Positions 52,283-59,879 of a stretch of 64,000 nt of DNA are shown piece after piece (the stretch's first letter is position 1; every line of letters starts with the position of its first letter). The notes under the pieces were generated by a model. The model had not been told where the DNA came from. It ran no database searches and saw only the letters and a list, made by a program, of their open reading frames with translations. Source of the stretch: Blautia hydrogenotrophica DSM 10507 (lineage in GTDB: Bacteria > Bacillota > Clostridia > Lachnospirales > Lachnospiraceae); contig NZ_CP136423.1 in NCBI RefSeq assembly GCF_034356035.1, positions 1,054,001 through 1,118,000 on the forward strand. The letters run 5' to 3'. The translations under genes were made by a program, and so were the position numbers.

Positions 52283-53128
52283 TCAGGATTGAGAGGCAAG
52301 GTTATATTGAGCTCTGAGTAAAGCGATTTCTTTGCTGTGGCCCTCTAAGTCCGTGGGCGTCTCCAGAATAAAAGGAAGACCGTCCAAAACGGGATGATTG
52401 ATGAGTGTGACAGCTGTGTCCAATCCCAGGAATCCCTCTCCGATCAAGGCATGGCGGTCCTTGTGACTTCCGATAGGATTTTGGCTATCGTTTAGGTGAA
52501 AGGCCATGAGGCGGTCTAAACCGATGATTTGATCGAATTCTTTCAGAACATTGTCTAGGTTTTCTTTCAGGTCGTATCCAGCGTCGGATAGATGACAGGA
52601 GTCAAAGCAGATGCCGACCTTATCCTGGCATTGTATCTGATCTAAGATCAAGCGGAGTTCTTCGAAGGTTTTTCCAACCTCTGTTCCTTTTCCCGCCATG
52701 GTTTCCAACAGAACGATGGTGTGTTGTTCGGGAGTGAGAACCTGATTCAGCAGTTTTGCGATTTTTTTGGCCGCTTTTTCGGGGCCTTGTTTTAGGTGGC
52801 TGCCGGGATGAAAATTATAGTAATTGCCAGGCAGGTATTCCATGATTTTCAAATCCTCCTGAAAAATCTGGAGAGCCAGCTCACAGACTTCCGGTCTGGT
52901 GGAACAGGGGTTTAAGGTATAGGGAGCATGGGCGACAATAGGGGCGAAGCTGTGCTCTCTTAAAAAATCTGACAATCCAGTCAAATCCTCCTCGTTCAGC
53001 GGCTTTGATTGAAAGCCTCTGGGGTTTCGGGTGAAGAATTGAAAGGTATTCGCGTTGATTTTCAGCGCATCCTTTCCCATGTTCAGATAACCTTTGGCAG
53101 AGGAAAGATGAGTTCCGATGTTTAGCAT
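52283..53128 (-). CDS. nfo: Endonuclease IV
   Basis: Apurinic/apyrimidinic endonuclease of 281 residues acting in base-excision repair with a three-zinc centre. Metal-site segments are IGTHLSSAKG, FHPGSHLKQG, VLLETMAGKGTEVG, CFDSCHLSDAGYD and FHLNDSQNPIGSHKDRHALIGEG. The ATG follows an AAAGGA-type site. It is transcribed leftward and diverges from the iron-sulfur protein gene. Confidence 0.95.
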   Translation of the reverse strand: MLNIGTHLSSAKGYLNMGKDALKINANTFQFFTRNPRGFQSKPLNEEDLTGLSDFLREHSFAPIVAHAPYTLNPCSTRPEVCELALQIFQEDLKIMEYLPGNYYNFHPGSHLKQGPEKAAKKIAKLLNQVLTPEQHTIVLLETMAGKGTEVGKTFEELRLILDQIQCQDKVGICFDSCHLSDAGYDLKENLDNVLKEFDQIIGLDRLMAFHLNDSQNPIGSHKDRHALIGEGFLGLDTAVTLINHPVLDGLPFILETPTDLEGHSKEIALLRAQYNLASQS

Positions 53129-53306
53129 AGACAGAAATCCTTTCTTTGAAAGATATTCCTATCATACAATGAATCTCGGCGGCTGTCAAAGACAGTATGG
53201 GGGATTGGGGCTTGATGGATTGGTTTTGTCAGAGTACAATAAAAAACGTATATTTCATGAAAATCGAATTTGAAATCGGAAAGTGACAGAGGAAGGCAGT
53301 GAAAGA

Positions 53307-54584
53307 ATGGGACATTTGACAACGAAGGATGCTTACAAAAGTCTGGAAGAGAGAATTAATTGGTTTACACAAGGCGCTCCTGCTTCAGAGACTTTATATA
53401 AGATTCTGCAGGTACTTTATACAGAAGAGGAGGCCAAGTGGGTGGCGTTGCTCCCTGTCAGACCGTTTACCATCAAGCGTGCGGCGAGAGTCTGGGGAAC
53501 GACGGAGGCAAAAGCGGAAAAGGTACTAGACCATCTTTGTGAGAAGGCTCTTTTGGTGGATTCTGAATACCATGGAATACGGAAATTCGTCATGCCGCCG
53601 CCAATGGCAGGGTTTATCGAGTTTGCGCTGATGAGGACGAGGGGAGATATTGACCAGAAATATTTGGGGGAGCTCTATTATCAATACATGAATGTGGAGG
53701 AAGATTTCGTAAAAGATTTGTTTTTTGCCACAGAGACTCGGCTCGGAAGAGTCTATGTCCAGGAACCGGTGCTGACCAATGATAAGACCAATCACATTCT
53801 AGACTACGAGAGAGCGAGTCATATCATTGAGGAGGCGGAGTATATTGGGCTGGGACTGTGCTATTGCCGTCATAAGATGTACCATGCGGGGCATCCCTGT
53901 GAGATTGATGCGCCCTGGGATGTGTGCCTGACTTTTGGAAATGTAGCCCGCTCTCTGGCAGAAAACGGCGGCTATGCCCGCCTGATTGACAAAGCGGAGG
54001 CTATGGACGCTTTGGAACGTTCTTATGAGAGCAATCTGGTTCAAATTGGGGAGAATGTGAGGGAGAACCCAGCGTTTATCTGCAATTGCTGCGGGTGCTG
54101 CTGCGAGGCTTTGCAGGCTGCCAGAAAGTTCTCTCCCATGCAGCCGGTGGCCACGACCAATTATATTCCGAAGATCAGCCTGGATAAGTGTGTGGGGTGC
54201 GGAAAATGCGCGAAAGTCTGTCCAATTCTTGCCATCGAAATGGCAGGGGATTCCAAAAAGAAAAAGGCAGAGGTAGACACGGAGATTTGTTTAGGCTGTG
54301 GAGTCTGTGCGCGAAACTGTCTGGTCAAGGCAATTGAGATGGAACGCCGTCCGGTACAGGTGATTACCCCAGTAAACAGCACGCATCGGTTCGTACTCCA
54401 GGCTATCGAGAAAGGCACTTTACAGAATTTAGTCTTTGACAATCAGGCTTTTGCCAATCACAGGGCTATGGCGGCAGTGTTCGGCACAATTTTGAAACTG
54501 CCGCCGATGAAACAGGCGCTGGCCAGCAAACAGTTTAAGTCTGTGTATCTGGACAGATTGCTGTCTTTGCACAAAAAAAGATGA
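53307..54584 (+). CDS. 4Fe-4S dicluster protein of unknown function
   Basis: Protein of 425 residues. A helical N-terminal part (with a winged-helix-like region near KRAARVWGTTEAKAEKVLDH) is followed by a Cys-rich stretch CNCCGCCCEA and two classical clusters, CVGCGKCAKVCP and CLGCGVCARNC. More cysteines occur in LCYCRHKMYHAGHPC. I chose ATG 53307 because AGGAAGG stands upstream; an in-frame GTG at 53283 lies ahead of that site. Relatives are common in anaerobes and are thought to move electrons, but I know no assigned reaction. Confidence 0.75.
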   Translation: MGHLTTKDAYKSLEERINWFTQGAPASETLYKILQVLYTEEEAKWVALLPVRPFTIKRAARVWGTTEAKAEKVLDHLCEKALLVDSEYHGIRKFVMPPPMAGFIEFALMRTRGDIDQKYLGELYYQYMNVEEDFVKDLFFATETRLGRVYVQEPVLTNDKTNHILDYERASHIIEEAEYIGLGLCYCRHKMYHAGHPCEIDAPWDVCLTFGNVARSLAENGGYARLIDKAEAMDALERSYESNLVQIGENVRENPAFICNCCGCCCEALQAARKFSPMQPVATTNYIPKISLDKCVGCGKCAKVCPILAIEMAGDSKKKKAEVDTEICLGCGVCARNCLVKAIEMERRPVQVITPVNSTHRFVLQAIEKGTLQNLVFDNQAFANHRAMAAVFGTILKLPPMKQALASKQFKSVYLDRLLSLHKKR

Positions 54585-54602
54585 TTGCTTGTTACAGTTC
54601 AA

Positions 54603-54629
54603 GCCTCCAATATTCTGCGAGGCGTTTTT
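54603..54629 (+). terminator. Terminator after the 4Fe-4S gene
   Basis: GCCTC at 54603-54607 pairs with GAGGC at 54619-54623, then G and five T. Short but typical. The remaining 54630-54776 has a palindrome TTACT...AGTAA at about 54709-54743 whose ends resemble those of the 170-bp element. Confidence 0.6.
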
Positions 54630-54776
54630 ACTCTTTTTGTACAAAAATCCTGAGACATACTTGCACCAAACTGTTGTTTGCAGCAGTTTGTGTGCATCGC
54701 GAAGCATGTTACTGCTCACGAACCGCGAGTGAGTGAATAGTAATGACTGTTTGATGGAGCAGGCGGTTTTGACGGA

Positions 54777-54809
54777 TACCCTCTTTTCAATTTTGAGAAA
54801 AGAGGGTAT
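54777..54809 (+). promoter_or_regulatory. Perfect 13-bp inverted repeat over the probable murT promoter
   Basis: ATACCCTCTTTTC (54777-54789) and GAAAAGAGGGTAT (54797-54809) are a perfect inverted repeat around a seven-base spacer. The right arm runs into TATACT at 54807-54812, a likely -10, and TTTTCA at 54784-54789 would be the -35 with 17 bases between. It could be an operator covering the promoter of murT-gatD, or a hairpin. Confidence 0.5.
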
Positions 54810-54888
54810 ACTATATGGCAGACGTAGAAGGAGAAAAAAAGAAATATCTTTTGGCGTCGTACAGAAAAACCAGAAAAAGGATGTAGAG

Positions 54889-56223
54889 ATGAAAATACGA
54901 AGATTAGCGGCAGTCTGGACCTCTAAGCTTGCAGGATATGTCTGTAAAAAGATGGGAAAACAGGGAGTGACCTGGGCGGGGAAGATCGCGCTGAAGATCT
55001 ATCCCAATATTTTGAGGGAACTGGCAGGGGAAGTCAGAGAAGGAATTTTTGCGGTTTGCGGGACGAATGGAAAGACGACGACAAATAATCTGTTGTGTTC
55101 TGTGTTGGAGGCGAACGGGCAGAAGGTAGTCTGCAATCATACCGGCTCTAATATGTTAAACGGTGTGGTGGCTGCTTTTGTGTTAAAGGCGAAGCTCAAT
55201 GGACATTTGGATGCGGACTATGCCTGTATCGAGATTGATGAGGCATCAACAGTCCGGGTGTTTCCATATTTTAAACCGGATTATATGATTCTTACCAATT
55301 TGTTCCGGGACCAATTGGACAGATACGGGGAGATTGACATTACGATGAAACTTCTGGCTCGGGCCATGGAGATGGCTCCGCGGATGGAGCTTCTGGTGAA
55401 CGGAGATGATTCTTTGTCTGCCTATCTGGCAATGGAGGGAAAGAATAGTTATAAGACTTATGGAATCAGTGAGAAAGTTTTGGAAGAAGATGCTCAGGAG
55501 ATCAGAGAAGGGCGTTTTTGTAAGCGATGCGGCGCGAAGATGGAGTATGATTTCTATCATTACAGTCAACTGGGACTTTATCACTGTCCTCAGTGTGGGT
55601 TTTCACGTCCAGTGCCGGATTATGATGGAAGAAATGTGGATATGGCCGAGGGGTTAGCTTTTGATGTGGGAGATTTTCATATAAAAGCGAATTACCGTGG
55701 ATTTTATAATATTTACAATATTTTGGCAGTTTATGGAGCGGTAGACATGGCAGGAATCTCTCGGGAGAATTTCAATGAGGTCTTGGGAGATTATAAGCCG
55801 CAGTTTGGAAGAAATGAGTTGTTCCAAATCCAAGATACCAAGGTGATGCTGAATCTGGCCAAGAATCCGGCTGGATTTAATCAGAACATCGGTGCGGTCA
55901 TGGCCGATAAAACTCCAAAAGATATTATTATTTTGATTAATGACAATGCTCAGGATGGAACGGATGTCTCTTGGTTGTGGGATGTGGATTTTGACCGTTT
56001 AAGAGATGCTCAGGCCGCCTCCATAACCGTATCCGGAATCCGCTGCTACGATATGAGGTTGAGATTGAAGTATGTGGAGATTGAGTCACGGGCCGAACCG
56101 GATGTGGAGAAAGCGATTTTGAGCAAGCTCAAAGAAGGGACGGGGAATTTGTATCTGTTGGTGAACTATACAGGACTTTATACCACCCATAATATCTTAA
56201 AGAAGATGGAGGAAAAAGCGTGA
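54889..56223 (+). CDS. murT: Lipid II isoglutaminyl synthase, Mur-ligase subunit MurT
   Basis: Enzyme of 444 residues that, with GatD, amidates the D-Glu alpha-carboxyl of lipid II. ATP loop CGTNGKTTTNNL, the Mur-ligase middle domain with DEASTVRVFPYFKPD, and a zinc-ribbon with CKRCGAK and CPQCGF inserted in it are typical for MurT. I chose ATG 54889 because the Mur-ligase fold begins there and AAAAAGG lies upstream; the open frame back to 54733 is basic and crosses the inverted repeat. gatD overlaps its stop by one base. Confidence 0.93.
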   Translation: MKIRRLAAVWTSKLAGYVCKKMGKQGVTWAGKIALKIYPNILRELAGEVREGIFAVCGTNGKTTTNNLLCSVLEANGQKVVCNHTGSNMLNGVVAAFVLKAKLNGHLDADYACIEIDEASTVRVFPYFKPDYMILTNLFRDQLDRYGEIDITMKLLARAMEMAPRMELLVNGDDSLSAYLAMEGKNSYKTYGISEKVLEEDAQEIREGRFCKRCGAKMEYDFYHYSQLGLYHCPQCGFSRPVPDYDGRNVDMAEGLAFDVGDFHIKANYRGFYNIYNILAVYGAVDMAGISRENFNEVLGDYKPQFGRNELFQIQDTKVMLNLAKNPAGFNQNIGAVMADKTPKDIIILINDNAQDGTDVSWLWDVDFDRLRDAQAASITVSGIRCYDMRLRLKYVEIESRAEPDVEKAILSKLKEGTGNLYLLVNYTGLYTTHNILKKMEEKA

Positions 56224-56948
56224 TGAAGCTGACAATCGGACATCTTTACCCGGATTTGCTGAATTTGTATGGAGACCGTGGAAATATTCAGTGTCTGATG
56301 AAACGGTGTCAATGGAGAGGAATCGAGGCGGAAACCATTGTCTTTGAATTGGGGGATGCCATTGACTTTTCAAATCTGGATATTGTGCTCTTAGGAGGAG
56401 GCTCTGACAGAGAACAGATGTTGGTGAATGATGAGTTAAAAAAGATTCAGCCAGATTTTAAGGCGTATGTGGAAGACTATGGTGTGGTCATTGCGATCTG
56501 TGGAGGATACCAGCTTTTGGGAAAATATTATAAGACGGAGCAGGGAACGGTCACAGGTCTTGATCTGGTAGATCTGTACACGGAGCAGGAAAGCCCGCGT
56601 CTGATTGACAATATTGTGCTGAAAAGCGATCTGTTTGATATGCCGGTGGTGGGATTTGAAAATCATGGAGGCCGGACCTACATCAATGACAATCAGCCTT
56701 TCGGCAAGGTATTGTATGGTGCCGGAAATGACGGCATCTCAGGCTGCGAGGGGGTTGTGTACAAAAATGTCATTGGTACTTATCTGCACGGACCGCTTCT
56801 GCCTAAGAACCCGCAAGTTACAGATTATCTGATCGCGAAGGCTTTGGAGAGGAAATATGAAAAGGAAATTGTGCTAGAGCCGTTGGAAGACGAGGAAGAA
56901 AGGGAAGCCAATCGCTATATTTGCCAGAGATTTGTAAAAGAATCCTAA
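56223..56948 (+). CDS. gatD: Lipid II isoglutaminyl synthase, glutaminase subunit GatD
   Basis: Class I-type glutaminase of 241 residues giving ammonia to MurT. The catalytic Cys is in AICGGYQLLGKY and the His is in GTYLHGPLLPKNP, as in the CobB/CobQ-like group. The ATG at 56223 shares its first base with the murT stop (TGATG). The frame is open one codon earlier at a GTG, which is less likely. Its stop TAA at 56946-56948 shares its last two bases with the start of the second 170-bp element. Confidence 0.93.
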   Translation: MKLTIGHLYPDLLNLYGDRGNIQCLMKRCQWRGIEAETIVFELGDAIDFSNLDIVLLGGGSDREQMLVNDELKKIQPDFKAYVEDYGVVIAICGGYQLLGKYYKTEQGTVTGLDLVDLYTEQESPRLIDNIVLKSDLFDMPVVGFENHGGRTYINDNQPFGKVLYGAGNDGISGCEGVVYKNVIGTYLHGPLLPKNPQVTDYLIAKALERKYEKEIVLEPLEDEEEREANRYICQRFVKES

Positions 56949-57116
56949 CTATTCAGCCATAACGGCTCGGATTAGCTGCTGCGCAGCTTATATCGCCGCA
57001 TATGCGGCTAAATCCTCGCTTATGGCTAAGCGCCATATGCCTGATAAGAATAAAACTCCTCTGCAAGCAAGCTTGCTCCGGATTTTTGTTCTTATCAGCC
57101 GCATGACTGAATAGTT
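56947..57116. repeat. 170-bp element with terminal inverted repeats, copy B (inverse orientation)
   Basis: Ends AACTATTCAGCCAT (56947-56960) and ATGACTGAATAGTT (57103-57116) are inverted repeats with one mismatch. Read on the opposite strand it aligns over its full 170 bases with the copy at 30413, differing at scattered sites. Several differences fall in stem arms, including one pair (G to A and C to T) that keeps a stem base pair. It borders the gatD stop codon. Confidence 0.85.
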
Positions 57117-57139
57117 ACAAAAAATTTAGAAAATAGTCC

Positions 57140-57168
57140 TTGATATTTTCAGGAAAAGCTGGTATGAT
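57140..57168 (+). promoter_or_regulatory. Promoter of the rubredoxin gene
   Basis: TTGATA at 57140-57145 and TATGAT at 57163-57168 are 17 bases apart, about 90 bases ahead of the rubredoxin start. Confidence 0.7.
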
Positions 57169-57256
57169 AAAAAAAGATCAAACTTAACCAAAAAAGTAAA
57201 GAATAAAGCGCTTTTCTAAGCGTTATAGAATTTATATGAAGAAAGGAGAACTAGCA

Positions 57257-57415
57257 ATGAAAAAATATGTTTGTGGTCCATGTGGATATGAGTACGATCC
57301 AGAAGTAGGTGATCCGGATAACGGAATCGCACCAGGAACCGCTTTTGAAGATCTTCCAGATGATTGGGTATGTCCGATCTGTGGAGTTGGAAAAGACGAG
57401 TTCGAAGAAGAGTAA
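57257..57415 (+). CDS. Rubredoxin
   Basis: Small iron protein of 52 residues with the paired metal motifs CGPCG near the start and CPICG near the end, plus [10 protein letters not shown] and [11 protein letters not shown], typical of rubredoxin. AAAGGAG stands ahead of the ATG. It carries single electrons, often to oxygen or peroxide detoxifying enzymes in anaerobes. The gene has its own promoter and is probably monocistronic. Confidence 0.95.
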   Translation: MKKYVCGPCGYEYDPEVGDPDNGIAPGTAFEDLPDDWVCPICGVGKDEFEEE

Positions 57416-57525
57416 GACGGGTTGTTTTATCTTTCGAGCTAAGGCAGGAAGATAATGGATGACCGTACTGCAAAAAGAGTAGTGAGTGGGCACTGTATGA
57501 GAGACAAACTGTACAGTGTCCTATT

Positions 57526-57653
57526 TTTATTTCATAAGAAACAGTGTTCCTATGAAATAAAAAACGATCCATCTGGATCACAGGGCGGCGGAGTGGAAGA
57601 TGGCGCTTTGTGCCCGCCGCAGGCGGAGAATCCTGCAAGCAGGATTCTTTTTT
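57526..57653. repeat. Hairpin pair downstream of rubredoxin, including a terminator
   Basis: TTTATTTCATA (57526-57536) pairs perfectly with TATGAAATAAA (57551-57561). Further on, CCGCCGCAGGCGGAGAATCCTGC leads into GAATCCTGC (57628-57636) paired with GCAGGATTC (57639-57647) and seven T from 57648, which is shared with the end of the copy at 26122. The last hairpin is a good terminator for the rubredoxin transcript. Nothing else is seen in 57416-57760. Confidence 0.65.
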
Positions 57654-57760
57654 ATGTTAGAGGAATTTCACTGCAAAACAGTGTTGCGGATTATACACTT
57701 GCGACTTTTGGAGCAGCGTGGTAAGATGAAAGAAAAATAAAGGACTAGGAGGGAAGATCT

Positions 57761-58318
57761 ATGGCAAAATCCTGTAATCAGAAGTTGAAGATTTTATATT
57801 TGCTGGAACTTTTAAGAGAGCGAAGCCAGGATGAGCAGATGGTTTCCATGCAGGAGATCATAGATTTCCTGGAAGAAAAGGGAATCCAGGCAGAGAGAAA
57901 GAGTATCTATGATGACATGGACGCTCTACGTTATTACGGATTGGATATCCGCTATAACCGAAAGAGGCCAGGGGGTTATTACCTAGTCACCGAGAGACAA
58001 CCGGAAAATGCGGCTAAGCCGAAGGTGCAGGAGCCAGAACATGATCAGACTGATACAGACAAGGAAAATAGAAAACGCCTGAAGCTTTTGTGTGAGAGAT
58101 CTGTGCAGTCTTTCGTGGAGCAGCAGTTGGGAAGAGTAGTAAATGTAAAAGAGAAAGATGAGAACTATGTGATTTTGACGGTAGAGCAAAGTGTAGATGC
58201 TCGTTTTTTTGGTTGGCTTGTTTCCATGGAAAAGAAAGTGAAATTAATAAAGCCGAAGAAAGTAACAGGAGCCTTTCGGGATTATCTAAAAGGAATTGTA
58301 AAAGAGTACAAAGAATAG
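57761..58318 (+). CDS. WYL-family transcriptional regulator, short form
   Basis: Regulator of 185 residues. An N-terminal winged helix (SCNQKLKILYLLELLRERS, then RKSIYDDMDALRYYGLDI) is followed by a charged linker and a shortened C-terminal WYL/WCX-like domain (VNVKEKDENYVILTVE, FFGWLVSM). The central WYL ligand domain seems reduced. AGGAGGG precedes the ATG. It is followed by the binding-lipoprotein gene after 26 bases and may control it. Confidence 0.75.
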   Translation: MAKSCNQKLKILYLLELLRERSQDEQMVSMQEIIDFLEEKGIQAERKSIYDDMDALRYYGLDIRYNRKRPGGYYLVTERQPENAAKPKVQEPEHDQTDTDKENRKRLKLLCERSVQSFVEQQLGRVVNVKEKDENYVILTVEQSVDARFFGWLVSMEKKVKLIKPKKVTGAFRDYLKGIVKEYKE

Positions 58319-58344
58319 CTTAGGCTGATAGGAGGATTGAAAGA

Positions 58345-59508
58345 ATGAGACAAAGAGCGTTGGCATTTATGCTTGCTATGCTTGTTGCGGTAACAGGCAC
58401 TGCCTGCGCGGGAACTGATAAGACTCAGGAAGAGGAGAAGACCGCTGAGGCAGATACAGAAGAGGTTCCTGAGGAGAGCGAAGAAAAAAATGAAGTAGTG
58501 ATTGGAGTCTGTACGCCCAAGCAGCCGACGGATACCTGGTCAGGAGATGTCGGAAATTTAAAAGCAGGACTGGAGGAAGAAGGCTGGACCGTCAAGGTGA
58601 AAGAAGCCGGGGACGGGGCGGAGCAGGCGGCTCAGATTCAAGAACTGGCGGACCAGGAGGTTTCAGCGCTGATATTGGCGCCGGTGGAGCCAGAGGCGGT
58701 TTCTGAGGCTCTTGCCGATTATGAAGAGAAAGAGATTCCAGTAATCAGTTACAGCAGGCTTGTGCCGAACACAGATGCTGTGAATTATTATGTGGGTTTT
58801 GACAGTGAAGCTGCCGGCCAGGAGACCGGAAAGTATATTGAAAGTGCAAAAGATTTGGAGAATGCAAAAGATGCAGGAAAGATCTATACAATTGAGTTTC
58901 TGCTGGGAGATTCTGAGGATTTGGATACTCAGTTTTTTTATGAAGGATTGATGGAAGTGCTGAAGCCATATTTTGAAGAAGGTGTTCTTCAGAGTAAATC
59001 GGGAAGAACAGAATTTATGGATTTGTGTTTGAATTCGTACCAAGCGCAGGATTCTAAGGCAAAAACATCAGAGATTCTCAGCCAGTTTTATGGAGAAAAA
59101 GCGTTGGATATTGTATGTGTGGAGACAGATCAGATGGTAGACGGAGTTGAGGAAGCTTTGGTTGAGAGTTCCTATGCATTACATAGCTCAGAACATCCCT
59201 GGCCTGTATTGACTGGTCAAGATGCAAGTGAGAGTGCGATTCGGAGGGTCTTATCCGGACAACAGGGGATCACTGTTTCTAGAGAGTATGAACTGTTGGA
59301 TGAGAGCTGTGTTGATATTTTAAAGGATAAATTGTCGGGCGAGAAAGTGAAAGTAAATACATCCAGGAAATATGACAATGGTAGCAGAATTGTTCCTGCT
59401 CAGCTGTCAGATGTACAGCTTATTGACCTGGATAATTACAAAATACTTATGGATATGGGAATTTACACAGAAGAAGAATTGGAAGGAATGAAAACTGTAG
59501 AAAAATAA
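58345..59508 (+). CDS. Sugar-type ABC substrate-binding lipoprotein (periplasmic-binding fold I), without transporter
   Basis: Exported lipoprotein of 387 residues. The N-terminal signal ends TGTACAG with a probable lipidated Cys, then an acidic Glu-rich linker and a type I periplasmic-binding fold (VVIGVCTPKQPTDTWSGDV, ALILAPVEPEAVSEAL, YYVGFDSEAAGQETGKY) as in XylF/ChvE. No permease or ATPase gene is adjacent. It may serve a distant transporter or act as a sensor. AGGAGG precedes the ATG. A terminator follows it. Confidence 0.82.
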   Translation: MRQRALAFMLAMLVAVTGTACAGTDKTQEEEKTAEADTEEVPEESEEKNEVVIGVCTPKQPTDTWSGDVGNLKAGLEEEGWTVKVKEAGDGAEQAAQIQELADQEVSALILAPVEPEAVSEALADYEEKEIPVISYSRLVPNTDAVNYYVGFDSEAAGQETGKYIESAKDLENAKDAGKIYTIEFLLGDSEDLDTQFFYEGLMEVLKPYFEEGVLQSKSGRTEFMDLCLNSYQAQDSKAKTSEILSQFYGEKALDIVCVETDQMVDGVEEALVESSYALHSSEHPWPVLTGQDASESAIRRVLSGQQGITVSREYELLDESCVDILKDKLSGEKVKVNTSRKYDNGSRIVPAQLSDVQLIDLDNYKILMDMGIYTEEELEGMKTVEK

Positions 59509-59540
59509 GAAAAACTGTCAGAAAATAGGAAATTTTTGAG

Positions 59541-59579
59541 ATCCCTCATGTGGACATGGATGTCTGTGTGGGGGATTTT
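59541..59579 (+). terminator. Terminator after the binding-lipoprotein gene
   Basis: ATCCCTCATGTGGAC (59541-59555) pairs over 15 positions, with several G-T pairs, with GTCTGTGTGGGGGAT (59561-59575), followed by four T. Confidence 0.75.
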
Positions 59580-59784
59580 ACGTGATAAGTTTGGTAAGCG
59601 TCTGCTGCGCTCATGTAGATAGATATTTCCGCGGACAGCGAGCAGCAGTGCTGCAAGCTGGGTATGGTATCGCGGCGGATAGGGAAAGGAAAATTTCTCC
59701 TATCCAATTGTTGTAAGAAATTTCATTGGTACGGGTGATTTTACTGAATATTTTGACAAAAATAATGAAAATGGTTTCAACCTG

Positions 59785-59793
59785 TGGTATCAT
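59785..59793 (+). promoter_or_regulatory. Extended -10 promoter candidate for hyuAB
   Basis: TG-G-TATCAT lies 87 bases before hyuA. TTGACA at 59753 is 29 bases upstream and so not a proper -35 for it. GGTTTCAACC near 59773 is a short palindrome. The rest of 59580-59879 shows nothing more. Confidence 0.45.
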
Positions 59794-59879
59794 AGAAATA
59801 AGTGTATCAAGCTGTCTGATTTTTTGGCAGCTTTGGATGCCAGGAAGATGCTGAGAGTACATCATAAAGGAAAGGCGGG

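Noticed and set aside
59753..59793. TTGACA as -35 for hyuAB
   Set aside because: Spacing to TATCAT is 29 bases, far outside the usual 16-18.
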